DNA from: Candidatus Amulumruptor caecigallinarius
GTDB lineage: Bacteria; Bacteroidota; Bacteroidia; Bacteroidales; Muribaculaceae
Assembly: GCA_023665605.1 (NCBI GenBank)
Contig: JAMPDP010000005.1
Location: forward strand, 1 to 64,000
DNA: 64,000 bases
Direction: 5' to 3'
Below, piece after piece: positions 62,966 through 64,000 of this stretch. Position 1 is the stretch's first letter; the number at the start of each line of letters is the position of its first letter. The notes beneath the pieces are model-generated. The model worked only from the letters and a program-made list of their open reading frames with translations, made no database searches and was not told the origin of the DNA. The translations under genes were made by a program, and so were the position numbers.

Positions 62966-64000
62966 TCAAGCCTCAGGCTTGGCGTTGCCGGGACCGAACA
63001 GGCGGGCGCTGAGCATATTCAGAGCTGCCACCTTATCCTCGCGGCGCACGAGCACGGAGATGTTGTAGTTGCTGCCGCCGTAGGAAATCATGCGGATGGG
63101 TATCTCCTTCAGTGCTTCCAAAGCATCGCTCTCAAAGCCGCGGTTGCGCCACTCCAGGTCACCCACTATGCAGATGATCACCATATCATCATCCACAGTC
63201 ACGGTGCCCAGCTTCTTCAGCTCATGGGTGATCTCGTCAAGGTGCTTGCGGTTGTCGATGGTCACGGACACGCCTACCTCGGAGGTGGCAATCATGTCGA
63301 TGGGGGTCTTGTAGGTCTCAAACACCTCAAACACCTTGCGCAGGAAGCCGTAGGCAAGCAGCATACGGCCGCTCTTGATCTTGATGGCCGTGATGTTGTC
63401 CTTGGCGGCAATGGCCTTGATGGCGCAGCTGCCCTGGGTGTTGTCAATCAGCGTGCCGGGGGCTTCGGGCTGCATGGTGTTGAGCAGGCGCACGGGGATA
63501 TTGTTGAGCTTGGCCGGGAGCACGCATGTGGGGTGAAGTATCTTGGCACCGAAGTATGCGAGCTCGGCAGCCTCCTCGAAGTGAAGGTTGCGCACCGGAG
63601 TGGTACCCTCCACAAATCGGGGGTCATTGTTGTGCATGCCGTCAATGTCGGTCCATATCTCTATCTCGTCTGCCTTCATGGCGGCACCGATCAGAGATGC
63701 CGTCAGGTCAGAGCCGCCGCGCTCCAGATTATCAACCTCGCCGTAGGCGTTGAGGCAGATAAAGCCCTGGGTGATATAGAGGTCTGCGTCGGGATGCTTG
63801 TCAAGCAGTGCTGTCAGCTTGGTGCGAATGTAGGCCATGTCTGCCTCGGCATTCTTGTCAAGGCGCATAAAGTCCAGAGCCGGCAGAAGCACGGAGTTCA
63901 CGCCCTGCTCCTGGAGGTAGAGGTTCATCATGTTGGTGGACATCAGTTCCCCCTGGCTCAGGATGGCCTTCTCCTCAAAGAGGGTGAACACATCCTTCGT
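62966..64000 (-). CDS. lysC: Aspartate kinase (N-terminus cut off by the window)
   Basis: The frame is open through the right edge, giving the last 344 residues. The C-terminal part of the kinase domain (LERGGSDLTASLIGAAM, EIWTDIDGMHNNDPR, ELAYFGAKILHPTC) is followed by two ACT domains (from about VEITAI-like KIKSGRMLLAYGF) that carry feedback control. It phosphorylates aspartate, feeding lysine, threonine and methionine synthesis. No fused homoserine dehydrogenase is present. An internal GTG at 63991 is not the real start, since the frame continues upstream. Confidence 0.93.
   Translation of the reverse strand, partial: TKDVFTLFEEKAILSQGELMSTNMMNLYLQEQGVNSVLLPALDFMRLDKNAEADMAYIRTKLTALLDKHPDADLYITQGFICLNAYGEVDNLERGGSDLTASLIGAAMKADEIEIWTDIDGMHNNDPRFVEGTTPVRNLHFEEAAELAYFGAKILHPTCVLPAKLNNIPVRLLNTMQPEAPGTLIDNTQGSCAIKAIAAKDNITAIKIKSGRMLLAYGFLRKVFEVFETYKTPIDMIATSEVGVSVTIDNRKHLDEITHELKKLGTVTVDDDMVIICIVGDLEWRNRGFESDALEALKEIPIRMISYGGSNYNISVLVRREDKVAALNMLSARLFGPGNAKPEA

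Overview
The window looks like a chromosomal segment of a GC-rich member of the Bacteroidales; Muribaculaceae is my best guess, but no marker gene here proves it. Supporting signs are repeated promoters of the Bacteroidetes form TTTG-N19-21-TAnnTTTG, a type IX secretion plug protein (DUF5103), DUF4494 and DUF3109 proteins, a very long NusB, a lipoprotein FKBP/LemA pair and near absence of Shine-Dalgarno sequences. I see no rRNA, tRNA or CRISPR.

Layout. 1-5250: the end of an integrated mobile element on the minus strand (DUF3987 primase/helicase-like protein, small HTH protein, membrane ORF, tyrosine integrase, and a protein with four tandem HTH units), abutting the 3' end of mnmE. 5250-11301: a minus-strand run rmlB-rmlA-fdtA-fdtB-nuclease-mnmE, which builds a dTDP-3-amino-3,6-dideoxyhexose for surface polysaccharide. 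11499-17049: an overlapping plus-strand run (dicarboxylate symporter, ung, C_GCAxxG_C_C protein, DUF5103, DUF3109, O-antigen-type flippase). 17103-28859: minus-strand housekeeping and amino-acid genes (FucP-type MFS transporter, yggS, DUF4494, metY, HD protein, ilvE, lepA, metX, ribBA, LptF/G). 28933-36683: KtrAB potassium uptake, an ABC-F protein, a ClC channel with CBS domains, and the initiating sugar transferase for a surface glycan. 36885-41487: an FMN/Fe-S membrane protein with an exported nitroreductase, then ppdK.

41560-49557 is a second accessory block between ppdK and nusB: an integrase relic, an AT-rich exported protein with ChaN/EreA/TraB-like motifs, and a type I restriction-modification locus (hsdM-hsdS-hsdR). 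50082-53591 is the plus-strand nusB-yajC-ybbR-coaE run. 53602-58578 is the minus-strand glyS-lemA-FKBP-amgK/rapZ fusion-murU run. rmlD and prfC follow on plus, and lysA and a truncated aspartate kinase on minus close the window.

The most unusual signals are these. (a) A four-HTH protein lies directly beside four direct repeats spaced exactly 10 bp apart, next to the integrase. (b) A 28-bp palindromic motif sits at the same distance from the -7 box of two element promoters. (c) Eight 10-bp units, mostly the palindrome GATTAATC, abut the predicted metY promoter. (d) An amino-sugar kinase is fused to a RapZ C-terminal domain next to a MurU-like enzyme. (e) Foldback repeats occur in two intergenic gaps. 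Everything here was read by eye, with no database search.
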